From Ga0077554 sp046590885 (GTDB taxonomy: Bacteria; Pseudomonadota; Gammaproteobacteria; Ga0077554; Ga007554): a stretch of DNA of 12,602 nucleotides. The translations under genes were made by a program, and so were the position numbers. Positions 1 through 5,965 of this stretch are shown here, piece after piece (position 1 is the stretch's first letter; every line of letters starts with the position of its first letter). The DNA is taken from positions 1-12,602 of the forward strand of contig JBKJTS010000285.1 in NCBI GenBank assembly GCA_046590885.1. The letters are read 5' to 3'. Under the pieces are notes generated by a model, which saw nothing but the letters and a program-made list of their open reading frames with translations, ran no database searches and was not told the origin of the DNA.

Positions 1-1
1 C

Positions 2-556
2 AATGTAATGACCGGTGTCTATCACGGCTGCCGGGTCAAACTCTTTGACTATAGTCACGCTGCCGCGCCGGATTACTATGCGGAGCATCGCCATACACTG
101 ATCCAACTGTACTGCGACGCACAGGGAACGGCTAGTGTCACGGCAGGCGTGAACCCAGCTATAGAAGAGGAGGTAGAGCAACTCCCGGAGCAGTTGCCAA
201 GAGCGCCGCTCAAGGCTGGAGAGCCGCAACTGCCCAATCTGGCGATCACGCCGGGTGATTATCTTGAGCGATACCTGGTTGAGTATCAAGAGGTGGATCT
301 GGCAAACCACCCGGCTCTCGCCCCGCATTACCGTCTCTATACGGTCGCTCCCGGCACGTCGCAAAATCCCGCACCGGCACTGGTCGGGGCAGCGCTCGAA
401 CAACTGCTGCGCAATTACCCAGGCTTCTATATGGAGGTGCGCAATAATGTGTTGCTGGTTTTTCGCCCCCATCAGGGGCTGGCAACACCTGATGCAGTCA
501 AGTTGTTACTAGCCTTCGCCGAACCGTTCTATGATGCATGCAAGCACGCCCGCTAG
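2..556 (+). CDS. Conserved protein of unknown function, 5'-truncated by the window edge
   Basis: The frame is open from base 2 to the TAG at 554-556, giving 184 residues. An in-frame ATG lies at 8, but the residues before and after it (NVMTGVYHG, then VKLFDY) read as continuous protein. I therefore treat the gene as starting upstream of the window. The C-terminal third (HPALAPHYRLY about residues 102-112, then a short hydrophobic VLLVFRP strand) resembles the tail of a conserved family of small bacterial proteins that often have N-terminal membrane segments; this is recalled resemblance, not a search result. No catalytic motif is visible. It converges with cbbR (24 nt between the ends) and has no evident link to carbon fixation. 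Confidence is high that it is coding and low for any function. Confidence 0.6.
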   Translation, partial: NVMTGVYHGCRVKLFDYSHAAAPDYYAEHRHTLIQLYCDAQGTASVTAGVNPAIEEEVEQLPEQLPRAPLKAGEPQLPNLAITPGDYLERYLVEYQEVDLANHPALAPHYRLYTVAPGTSQNPAPALVGAALEQLLRNYPGFYMEVRNNVLLVFRPHQGLATPDAVKLLLAFAEPFYDACKHAR

Positions 557-559
557 TGA

Positions 560-579
560 CTCATTCAGCCACTAATGAG
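560..579. terminator. Small inverted repeat between convergent genes
   Basis: CTCATT at 560-565 and AATGAG at 574-579 are perfectly complementary around an 8-nt loop. It sits in the 24-nt gap between the stop of the left-hand gene and the stop of cbbR, where a bidirectional terminator would be expected. No T-run follows on either strand and the stem is AT-rich, so intrinsic termination is only a possibility. Confidence 0.3.
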
Positions 580-580
580 A

Positions 581-1510
581 CTAACTGATGATGTCGAGGG
601 GTTGAGGAATCTTGATGAGATCGCTCCCCTCTTGCAGCACGAATGCTTTAAAAGCCGCAGCTGCAGCGGAGAAACGCTTTTCTTCCCGATGTACGATATA
701 CCAGTCCTTTACAATGGGAAAACCTTCTACATTCAACACCGCCAGCCGCCCCAGCTTAAATTCCATCTCCAGGGTATGTATCGACACGATACCGAGTCCC
801 AAACCCGCCATCACCGCGTGCTTGATAGCTTCGTTGTCACTCATCTCCATGGTAGTGGTCATAGTCTGGCCTCGTTGTTCGAGAAAGCGTTCGATGGCAT
901 TGCGCGTGCCCGAACCCTTTTCGCGCACAATGAAGCTTTCCTCCAGAACCCTCTGCAATGGAATGCGCCCACTATGAGCCAAAAGATGATTGAAAGGGGC
1001 AATAACCACCAACGGGTTGCTCATGAACGAGTCGGCCATCAAGGGCATTCCTTTCGGCGGGCCGCCCATGATCGCCATGTCCGGAATATTATCCATCAAT
1101 TGGCGCAGAATCGTTTCCCGGTTGGTTACGTTGAGATTAATGGTAATCCCCACATGTTGCTTGCAAAATGCCGCCAATAGATACGGTGCAAAATATTTTG
1201 CCGTACTGGTAACTGCAATGTCGAGCTTACCCTGCTGGATGCCTTTCATATCCTCAAGTACGGCACGGATATCGGTGAACTGTTGGGCAATGGTACGGCT
1301 GAACGTATACATTTCGCGCCCTGCCGCAGTGAGAAAAATCTTTTTTCCCATGTGTTCAAACAGAGGCATACCTACTTCATCTTCTAGCTGTTTAATTTGA
1401 ATAGAAACAGCAGGTTGAGTAAGATGAAGCTCTTCAGAGGCGCGCGTGAAGCTGGAATTACGGGCAACTGCCTCAAGCAACTTGAGTTGTCGGAAAGTGA
1501 AATTTTTCAT
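581..1510 (-). CDS. cbbR: CbbR, LysR-type regulator of the Rubisco/carboxysome operon
   Basis: A 309-residue LysR-family protein, the usual length for CbbR. Residues 1-60 form the winged helix-turn-helix (FRQLKLLEAVARNSSFTRAS, then LTQPAVSIQIKQLE). From about residue 90 there is the two-lobed periplasmic-binding-protein-like effector domain, which in CbbR proteins senses metabolites such as RuBP or NADPH. I chose the ATG at 1510 because the family motif starts at MKNFTFRQL and an AGGGA ribosome site lies about 8 nt upstream. A longer frame to 1582 adds 24 residues unlike the family. It is transcribed away from cbbL, the classic arrangement in which CbbR binds the shared intergenic region, activates cbbL and represses itself. 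Family and role follow from domain similarity plus position; the effector is not visible in the sequence. Confidence 0.93.
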   Translation of the reverse strand: MKNFTFRQLKLLEAVARNSSFTRASEELHLTQPAVSIQIKQLEDEVGMPLFEHMGKKIFLTAAGREMYTFSRTIAQQFTDIRAVLEDMKGIQQGKLDIAVTSTAKYFAPYLLAAFCKQHVGITINLNVTNRETILRQLMDNIPDMAIMGGPPKGMPLMADSFMSNPLVVIAPFNHLLAHSGRIPLQRVLEESFIVREKGSGTRNAIERFLEQRGQTMTTTMEMSDNEAIKHAVMAGLGLGIVSIHTLEMEFKLGRLAVLNVEGFPIVKDWYIVHREEKRFSAAAAAFKAFVLQEGSDLIKIPQPLDIIS

Positions 1511-1592
1511 GCTGCTGTTCCCTTGGTAAATAACCACCTTAAGACGGTGATTAAACCCTGCACTGAGCGCATTAAGATCCAATCCATATTTA

Positions 1593-1610
1593 ATACTATA
1601 TGAATAGTAT
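1593..1610. promoter_or_regulatory. Probable CbbR operator (perfect 7-bp inverted repeat)
   Basis: ATACTAT at 1593-1599 and ATAGTAT at 1604-1610 are exact reverse complements around ATGA. TNA-like triplets flank or overlap the arms (TTA 1590-1592, TGA 1601-1603, TAA 1610-1612), matching the loose T-rich/A-rich dyad that LysR-type regulators bind. Its centre is about 57 bp upstream of the start expected from the TATAGT element, close to the usual position of a LysR recognition site. Confidence 0.5.
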
Positions 1611-1646
1611 AATATTAATTAATTATCAATAATGATTCAACTTATT

Positions 1647-1652
1647 TATAGT
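1647..1652 (+). promoter_or_regulatory. Candidate -10 element for the cbbL operon
   Basis: TATAGT matches the sigma-70 -10 consensus at five of six positions. No recognisable -35 lies 16-18 bp upstream, which fits LysR-dependent activation. It would give a leader of roughly 90 nt. The alternative at 1697-1702 (AATAAT) cannot be excluded. Confidence 0.25.
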
Positions 1653-1736
1653 CATGTCTAACTGCTAGGGGTTGGGTCACCAAAAGCACAACATTGAATA
1701 ATATCGTTTTTTTAATTATGGTTTCTGCTGGGGCTG

Positions 1737-1744
1737 AAAGGAGA
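1737..1744 (+). promoter_or_regulatory. Strong ribosome binding site of cbbL
   Basis: AAAGGAGA lies 8 nt before the cbbL ATG. It is among the best Shine-Dalgarno matches in the window, in keeping with very high Rubisco synthesis, and it fixes the cbbL start. Confidence 0.8.
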
Positions 1745-1752
1745 TAGTAATA

Positions 1753-3174
1753 ATGAGTGAGAAAAAGTTTAGTGCAGGTGTTAAAGAATATCGGCAGAAC
1801 TACTGGATGCCCAATTATGTGCCTCTGGATACCGATATCCTGGCGTGCTTCAAGATAGTCCCGCAAGCGGGCGTAGATCGTGAAGAAGTCGCCGCTGCCG
1901 TGGCCGCCGAGTCTTCTACCGGCACTTGGACCACGGTATGGACCGATCTGTTGACCGATATGGATTATTACAAGGGCCGTGCGTATCGCATTGAGGATGT
2001 ACCCGGTGATGACACCTGTTTTTATGCTTTTGTTGCTTACCCCATCGACTTGTTCGAGGAAGGTTCAGTAGTCAACGTATTTACATCGCTAGTCGGCAAT
2101 GTGTTCGGCTTCAAAGCCTTGCGCGCGCTGCGTCTTGAAGACGTGCGTTTCCCCATCGCCTATGTGAAAACCTGCGGCGGCCCGCCCCACGGGATTCAGG
2201 TTGAGCGCGACAAGATGAACAAGTACGGTCGTCCGCTGCTGGGTTGCACCATTAAGCCCAAGCTTGGCCTCTCCGCGAAGAACTACGGTCGTGCAGTATA
2301 CGAGGTTCTGCGTGGTGGTTTGGACTTCACGAAGGATGATGAAAACATTAACAGTCAGCCCTTCATGCGCTGGCGCGATCGCTTCCTGTTTGTGCATGAC
2401 GCAACACTTGCTGCCGAGGCTGAAACCGGTGAACGTAAAGGTCATTATCTGAACGTTACTGCACCGACTCCCGAAATGATGTACCAGCGTGCTGAATTCG
2501 CCAAAGAACTCGGCGCGCCCATTATCATGCACGACTATATCACCGGCGGCTTTTGCGCCAATACAGGACTGGCCAACTGGTGCCGTGATAACGGCCTGCT
2601 GCTGCACATCCATCGCGCCATGCATGCTGTAATCGACCGTAACCCACATCACGGTATTCACTTCCGCGTGCTGGCGAAGATTTTGCGCCTGTCTGGTGGC
2701 GACCATCTGCACTCTGGCACCGTGGTTGGCAAGCTGGAAGGTGATCGTGCCCCAACCTTGGGCTTTGTGGATTTGATGCGTGAGTCATTCATCCCCGAGG
2801 ACCGTGCACGTGGCATCTTCTTTGATCAGGACTGGGGCTCCATGCCCGGCGTATTCCCGGTTGCATCCGGCGGTATTCACGTCTGGCACATGCCTGCGCT
2901 GGTGAACATTTTCGGCGATGATTCAGTCCTTCAATTCGGTGGTGGAACCCTTGGACATCCATGGGGTAATGCCGCAGGTGCCGCCGCTAATCGCGTCGCA
3001 CTGGAAGCTTGTGTCGATGCACGCAATGAAGGCCGTGAACTTGAACGCGAAGGCAAAGAAATCCTTGCCAATGCCGCCAAGAGCAGCCCGGAGCTGAAGA
3101 TCGCAATGGAAACCTGGAAAGAGATCAAGTTCGAGTTCGATACCGTGGACAAACTGGATGTAGTGAATCGTTAA
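1753..3174 (+). CDS. cbbL: Rubisco large subunit, Form IA carboxysomal type
   Basis: Ribulose-1,5-bisphosphate carboxylase/oxygenase large chain (473 residues, normal length), which fixes CO2 onto RuBP in the Calvin cycle, here inside the carboxysome. Active-site elements are all present: GCTIKPKLG with K168 and K170, GGLDFTKDDEN with K194 (the lysine carbamylated on activation), D196 and E197, H287 in LHIHRAM, and the loop-6 lysine K327 in SGTVVGKLEG. The N-terminus (KEYRQNYWMPNYVP) and overall sequence closely match Form IA enzymes of cso operons as I recall them. Eight large and eight small chains form the holoenzyme. It is the first gene of the operon, after a strong ribosome site and the CbbR-controlled region. 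One oddity is Cys268 in GGFCANTG, where most relatives have Thr. Confidence 0.98.
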   Translation: MSEKKFSAGVKEYRQNYWMPNYVPLDTDILACFKIVPQAGVDREEVAAAVAAESSTGTWTTVWTDLLTDMDYYKGRAYRIEDVPGDDTCFYAFVAYPIDLFEEGSVVNVFTSLVGNVFGFKALRALRLEDVRFPIAYVKTCGGPPHGIQVERDKMNKYGRPLLGCTIKPKLGLSAKNYGRAVYEVLRGGLDFTKDDENINSQPFMRWRDRFLFVHDATLAAEAETGERKGHYLNVTAPTPEMMYQRAEFAKELGAPIIMHDYITGGFCANTGLANWCRDNGLLLHIHRAMHAVIDRNPHHGIHFRVLAKILRLSGGDHLHSGTVVGKLEGDRAPTLGFVDLMRESFIPEDRARGIFFDQDWGSMPGVFPVASGGIHVWHMPALVNIFGDDSVLQFGGGTLGHPWGNAAGAAANRVALEACVDARNEGRELEREGKEILANAAKSSPELKIAMETWKEIKFEFDTVDKLDVVNR

Positions 3175-3235
3175 TTTTTGGCCCGTTTTTTGTGATTCAC
3201 AAGGCGCGTTAACATAAATGACCACTTTCGCCGCG

Positions 3236-3262
3236 CGTGATCCATTCGTTAAATGGGTCACG
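3236..3262 (+). promoter_or_regulatory. Stem-loop between cbbL and cbbS
   Basis: CGTGATCCATT at 3236-3246 pairs with AATGGGTCACG at 3252-3262 (11 bp including one G-U) around the loop CGTTA. It lies in the 119-nt cbbL-cbbS gap, about 30 nt before the cbbS start. No T-run follows, so an mRNA-stabilising or processing structure is more likely than a terminator. Confidence 0.6.
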
Positions 3263-3293
3263 TATTAGCGATTTAAAGTTAAAGGAAAAGAAA

Positions 3294-3626
3294 ATGTCTG
3301 ACATTCAAGATTACAAATCAACACCCAAGTATGAAACTTTCTCGTATTTGCCAGCAATGACGCCGGAAAAAACCCGCCGTCAGATCGCCTACATCGTGAG
3401 TCAGGGTTGGAACCCTGGCATTGAACACGTTGAGCCCGCGCGTGCTTTTAATTACTACTGGTATATGTGGAAGTTACCAATGTTCGGTGAGCAGTCTGTC
3501 GATGCTATCATCGCCGAGCTGGAAGCCTGTCACCGCGCGCATCCCAATAACCACGTGCGCTTGATTGGCTATGATAATTACTCGCAGAGTCAGGGCAGCT
3601 CTTTCGTGGTATTTCGCGGACGGTAA
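3294..3626 (+). CDS. cbbS: Rubisco small subunit, Form IA
   Basis: A 110-residue small chain that caps the L8 core of Rubisco and, in alpha-carboxysomes, forms part of the surface recognised by the CsoS2 N-terminal repeats. Recognisable family segments are ETFSYLPAMT near the start, GWNPGIEHVEPA, YYWYMWKLPMFGE in the middle and HVRLIGYDNYSQSQG near the end. I chose the ATG at 3294 because it gives the family N-terminus (MSDIQDY) and follows AAAGGAAAAG at 3281-3290. A frame from a GTG at 3237 would add 19 residues encoded by the hairpin region and is rejected. It follows cbbL by 119 nt with a stem-loop in the gap, and is followed 87 nt later by csoS2. Confidence 0.97.
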   Translation: MSDIQDYKSTPKYETFSYLPAMTPEKTRRQIAYIVSQGWNPGIEHVEPARAFNYYWYMWKLPMFGEQSVDAIIAELEACHRAHPNNHVRLIGYDNYSQSQGSSFVVFRGR

Positions 3627-3632
3627 TCCGAT

Positions 3633-3662
3633 ATTAGGCGAGTCCCCATTTGTTCGCCGAAT
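3633..3662 (+). promoter_or_regulatory. Stem-loop between cbbS and csoS2
   Basis: GGCGA at 3637-3641 pairs with TCGCC at 3654-3658. ATT at 3633-3635 pairs with AAT at 3660-3662 across one A-G mismatch, and the loop is 12 nt. It starts 6 nt after the cbbS stop. With no T-run it looks like a 3'-end protector or partial attenuator that could lower csoS2 expression relative to Rubisco. Confidence 0.5.
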
Positions 3663-3713
3663 TATCCATATGAATTGCTGATTGTAGTGACAGGATACGG
3701 GAAGGATAAAGGC

Positions 3714-5960
3714 ATGAACAACGCTAAGGCAGAAAATCAGGGCGCCACGCCCAATGGGATGGATGGCCGCATGCTGTCGCGCGCGCGCCGTCAGGCGATG
3801 TCGCACGGCGGCAAAACCGGCATTGGGCAAATGCCTACGTCAAAGCCGCAACCAACCCGGGCTAAGCCTCCGGTGTATGCCCCATCGACCGCCCTTGCTA
3901 ACCCGGTCAATATGCCTGCTTATACCCCAGTCAATAACAGTCCTGTTGCTAACGATTCAGAAAAAACTGACACCTGTGGTTGCAAAAATGCTCCCGAACA
4001 GCAAACGCTGGAAGCAATCTGCGCGCTGGTCGATGCCGAGCCGGGCGCTTTAGGGTCCAGCGCTTCCAGCGTGCGCCGGTTGTGCCAAACACGGCGACAG
4101 GCTCTTTCTAGCCAAGGCAAGTCTGCAATAAAACTGGTCGGAAAAAATGGTAGTGCCCAGCGGCGCAGCAGCAGTAATGTAAATGCGTTCAACGGTTTAA
4201 ATGGACGAGCGGCGGCACAGTCGCGGCGCGAAGAATTGTGCGCGAATGGTCGCGGTGATAGCCCGGCATGCCGTCCTAGCGGACGGGTACGGGGCACATC
4301 TGCCAATGCTCCTGCCAAAGTGGAAGAGGGCAATACCCTAAGTGGCAATTTGATTACCGGCACCCAGGTAGAACGAACCAAGACGATTACCGGTATCGAG
4401 GCTGGCAGTTGTCGTGCAATTACCGGTACTGAATATATTGGTGCGGAGCAGTATAAGGCGCTGTGCGCAAGCACACCCCCGGCCGCCCCTACCAAAGTAG
4501 GCGTGGGCTCCACCAGTCGCAACCAACGTGTTAGTGGTACCCAGGTCGGCAGCAGTACCCAGGTAACAGGGGACGAGCATGGCGCCTGCAAGAATGTGAC
4601 AGGCAACGAATACCTGAACACCGAACAATTCGAATTTATCTGTGCTACCAAGCCGGGGCCCAGCCCAGCCAAGGTGGGCATGTCCGCTACGCTTGCTGGA
4701 CAGCGCGTCAGTGGCACTGAAGTTGGTCGCAGCACAAAGGTAACTGGGGATGAGCCCGGCGCCTGCCTCAAGCTGACCGGTAGCCAGTATTATCAACCAG
4801 AACAGTCCGGGGCGGTATGCCAGGGCAGCGGTGTTCCCCACAAAGTAACAGTGATGAGCACGGTACGTGGACGCCCGGTAACAGGGATCAACATAGCATC
4901 GAGTGCAGCAGTCACCGGCAGTGAATACGGCGCATGTGCGGACGTAACGGGGACTGAATATAATGGATTGCAACAGTATCAAGGCTGCAATCGTGCGCCC
5001 GTGTTGACACCAGAAAAAGTTACAGTGATGCGTACCTGGCGCGAGCAATCCGTGTCCGGCACCACGGTGGAATACAACCCAAAAGTCACGGGTGATGAAT
5101 ACGGTGGTTGTCAGCCAATCTCAGGTACTGAATACATTGGCCCCGGTCAATACTCAGCATTGTGTGCGTCTCCCCAAGGGTTTGATGGTCTCGCCGCCTC
5201 ACGACAACGCATTTCCACGCCGCGTGGCGCGGCAGGTGCAAACATGACTGGGGTACGGCAAGGCATTGAACATAAAGTGACGGGCAGTGCGCGCGGGAAT
5301 GCAAATCGCTTAAGTGGTACGCCTTATTCAGATGACGCGCACTCTGTGCTGTCAGGTGCAGTCGGAATGAGTCAGCATTTTTTGACGCGTGGCCCTGCCT
5401 CTGCCGATCCAAAAAACCGCACACCCGTTATTAATGCTGCCATACCAGTGCAACGTAATTTCAGCGTAATGTCTCCGGCACGCACGGCCCAGGAAAGTCA
5501 GCTTAGCCGCATTACCGGCACAGCTTACGGCACACAAGGTCGCATTACCGGGCCGGTGAATCTAGCTGCAGGACTGGTGTCTGGCACGCCGGAATTTCGT
5601 TATCGGGAAGATGATTGGGACGACAGCTACATTGCTGGTGGACCCATGGTAAAACCTGTAGCCCAAAACCCAGCTCCAGTAATAGCTCCCCCGAATCGTA
5701 TAACAGGTGAAGGTCGTGAGGCGGGCTTTGCCATTACAGGCGCCGCTTGGAAGCGGGGCGGAAGCACCACTGGCACTGAAGGTACATCCTCAGTTCGTCG
5801 TAATCCAACGCAACGCGGTGATCAGCGCAGTATGGCGATGCAAGTACCCGCGACAAAAAGTCGCGAGCATTTACAAGTGCCGCCAAGCAAAGTCACCGGC
5901 AGCAGTGGTAACACCGCCACCGGTTCCACTATTACCTATTCGGGGGGCGCACGCGGCTAA
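3714..5960 (+). CDS. csoS2: CsoS2, carboxysome scaffold/assembly protein
   Basis: An intrinsically disordered, very basic scaffold of 748 residues that links Rubisco to the shell. The N-terminal region carries Rubisco-binding N-repeats at about 19-34 (RMLSRARRQAMSHGGK), 119-140 (RRLCQTRRQALSSQGK) and 163-182. The middle region has five M-repeats at about 209-251, 264-310, 320-369, 377-425 and 435-484. Each carries spaced ITG/VTG/SGT motifs and two cysteines (233/251, 292/310, 351/369, 408/425, 466/484). The C-terminal region has further SGT/ITG motifs, and the last residues (SKVTGSSGN, then TITYSGGARG) match the conserved shell-anchoring tail. The ATG at 3714 follows GGGAAGGA at 3699-3706. 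A phased -1 slippery site at codons 455-457 suggests a short CsoS2A form. H. neapolitanus CsoS2 has four N-repeats and six M-repeats, so this is a compact version. Confidence 0.96.
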   Translation: MNNAKAENQGATPNGMDGRMLSRARRQAMSHGGKTGIGQMPTSKPQPTRAKPPVYAPSTALANPVNMPAYTPVNNSPVANDSEKTDTCGCKNAPEQQTLEAICALVDAEPGALGSSASSVRRLCQTRRQALSSQGKSAIKLVGKNGSAQRRSSSNVNAFNGLNGRAAAQSRREELCANGRGDSPACRPSGRVRGTSANAPAKVEEGNTLSGNLITGTQVERTKTITGIEAGSCRAITGTEYIGAEQYKALCASTPPAAPTKVGVGSTSRNQRVSGTQVGSSTQVTGDEHGACKNVTGNEYLNTEQFEFICATKPGPSPAKVGMSATLAGQRVSGTEVGRSTKVTGDEPGACLKLTGSQYYQPEQSGAVCQGSGVPHKVTVMSTVRGRPVTGINIASSAAVTGSEYGACADVTGTEYNGLQQYQGCNRAPVLTPEKVTVMRTWREQSVSGTTVEYNPKVTGDEYGGCQPISGTEYIGPGQYSALCASPQGFDGLAASRQRISTPRGAAGANMTGVRQGIEHKVTGSARGNANRLSGTPYSDDAHSVLSGAVGMSQHFLTRGPASADPKNRTPVINAAIPVQRNFSVMSPARTAQESQLSRITGTAYGTQGRITGPVNLAAGLVSGTPEFRYREDDWDDSYIAGGPMVKPVAQNPAPVIAPPNRITGEGREAGFAITGAAWKRGGSTTGTEGTSSVRRNPTQRGDQRSMAMQVPATKSREHLQVPPSKVTGSSGNTATGSTITYSGGARG
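5078..5095 (+). other. Candidate -1 programmed frameshift site in csoS2
   Basis: The heptamer C CCA AAA (5078-5084) is in the X XXY YYZ phase of the csoS2 frame: AAC CCA AAA encodes N455 P456 K457. After a -1 slip the ribosome reads AGT CAC GGG and meets TGA at 5093-5095, giving a 460-residue product that contains the N-repeats and nearly all M-repeats but no shell-binding C-terminus. Among the five M-repeats only this one has the heptamer. CsoS2A/CsoS2B production by -1 frameshifting is established for H. neapolitanus. A possible stimulatory hairpin lies at 5114-5141, further away than usual. Confidence 0.6.
5114..5141 (+). other. Stem-loop downstream of the csoS2 slippery site
   Basis: GCCAAT (5114-5119) pairs with ATTGGC (5136-5141), and inside it TCAG (5121-5124) pairs with CTGA (5128-5131) around GTA. 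That is ten base pairs with a small asymmetric internal loop. It starts 29 nt after the heptamer, longer than the 5-9 nt typical of frameshift stimulators. A weaker form of the same pairing exists in the first M-repeat, so it may simply reflect the coding repeat. Confidence 0.4.
5411..5417 (+). other. Second phased slippery heptamer in csoS2
   Basis: A AAA AAC is in the -1 phase (CCA AAA AAC = P566 K567 N568). A slip here would add five residues and stop at the TAA in CCG CAC ACC CGT TAT TAA, giving a 573-residue form. A six-A run can also arise by chance. Confidence 0.25.
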
Positions 5961-5965
5961 CCCGA

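Larger units (their letters stand above)
1511..1752. promoter_or_regulatory. Divergent cbbR-cbbL control region
   Basis: This 242-bp non-coding stretch between cbbR and cbbL becomes strongly AT-rich from about 1575 to 1660. It contains the inverted repeat described at 1593-1610 and a smaller one, ATCA-N4-TGAT, at 1625-1636. There is also a TATAGT -10-like hexamer at 1647-1652 with no good -35, as expected for an activator-dependent promoter. An alternative pair further down is TTGGGT at 1672-1677 with AATAAT at 1697-1702, at a long 19-nt spacing. On the minus strand, TATACT within 1605-1614 could serve cbbR. No riboswitch-like structure stood out in the cbbL leader. Promoter placement is inference. 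Confidence 0.5.

Noticed and set aside
575..1180. 201-codon plus-strand frame opposite cbbR
   Set aside because: It lies wholly antisense to the LysR gene, has no ribosome site and shows no family resemblance; it is a shadow of cbbR.
1653..1752. Riboswitch or structured leader upstream of cbbL
   Set aside because: I could not find stable long stems or a known riboswitch core; the stretch is simply AT-rich.
2089..2712. 207-codon minus-strand frame inside cbbL
   Set aside because: It is antisense to the conserved Rubisco large chain and reflects codon bias; no start context or motif supports it.
3920..5048. Two long minus-strand frames (283 and 236 codons) opposite csoS2
   Set aside because: Their repeat pattern mirrors the csoS2 M-repeats read backwards. 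They are by-products of repetitive codons.
4338..5165. Regular repeats that could look like a CRISPR or DNA tandem array
   Set aside because: They are diverged, in-frame protein repeats (CsoS2 M-repeats) of uneven length, not identical direct repeats with spacers.
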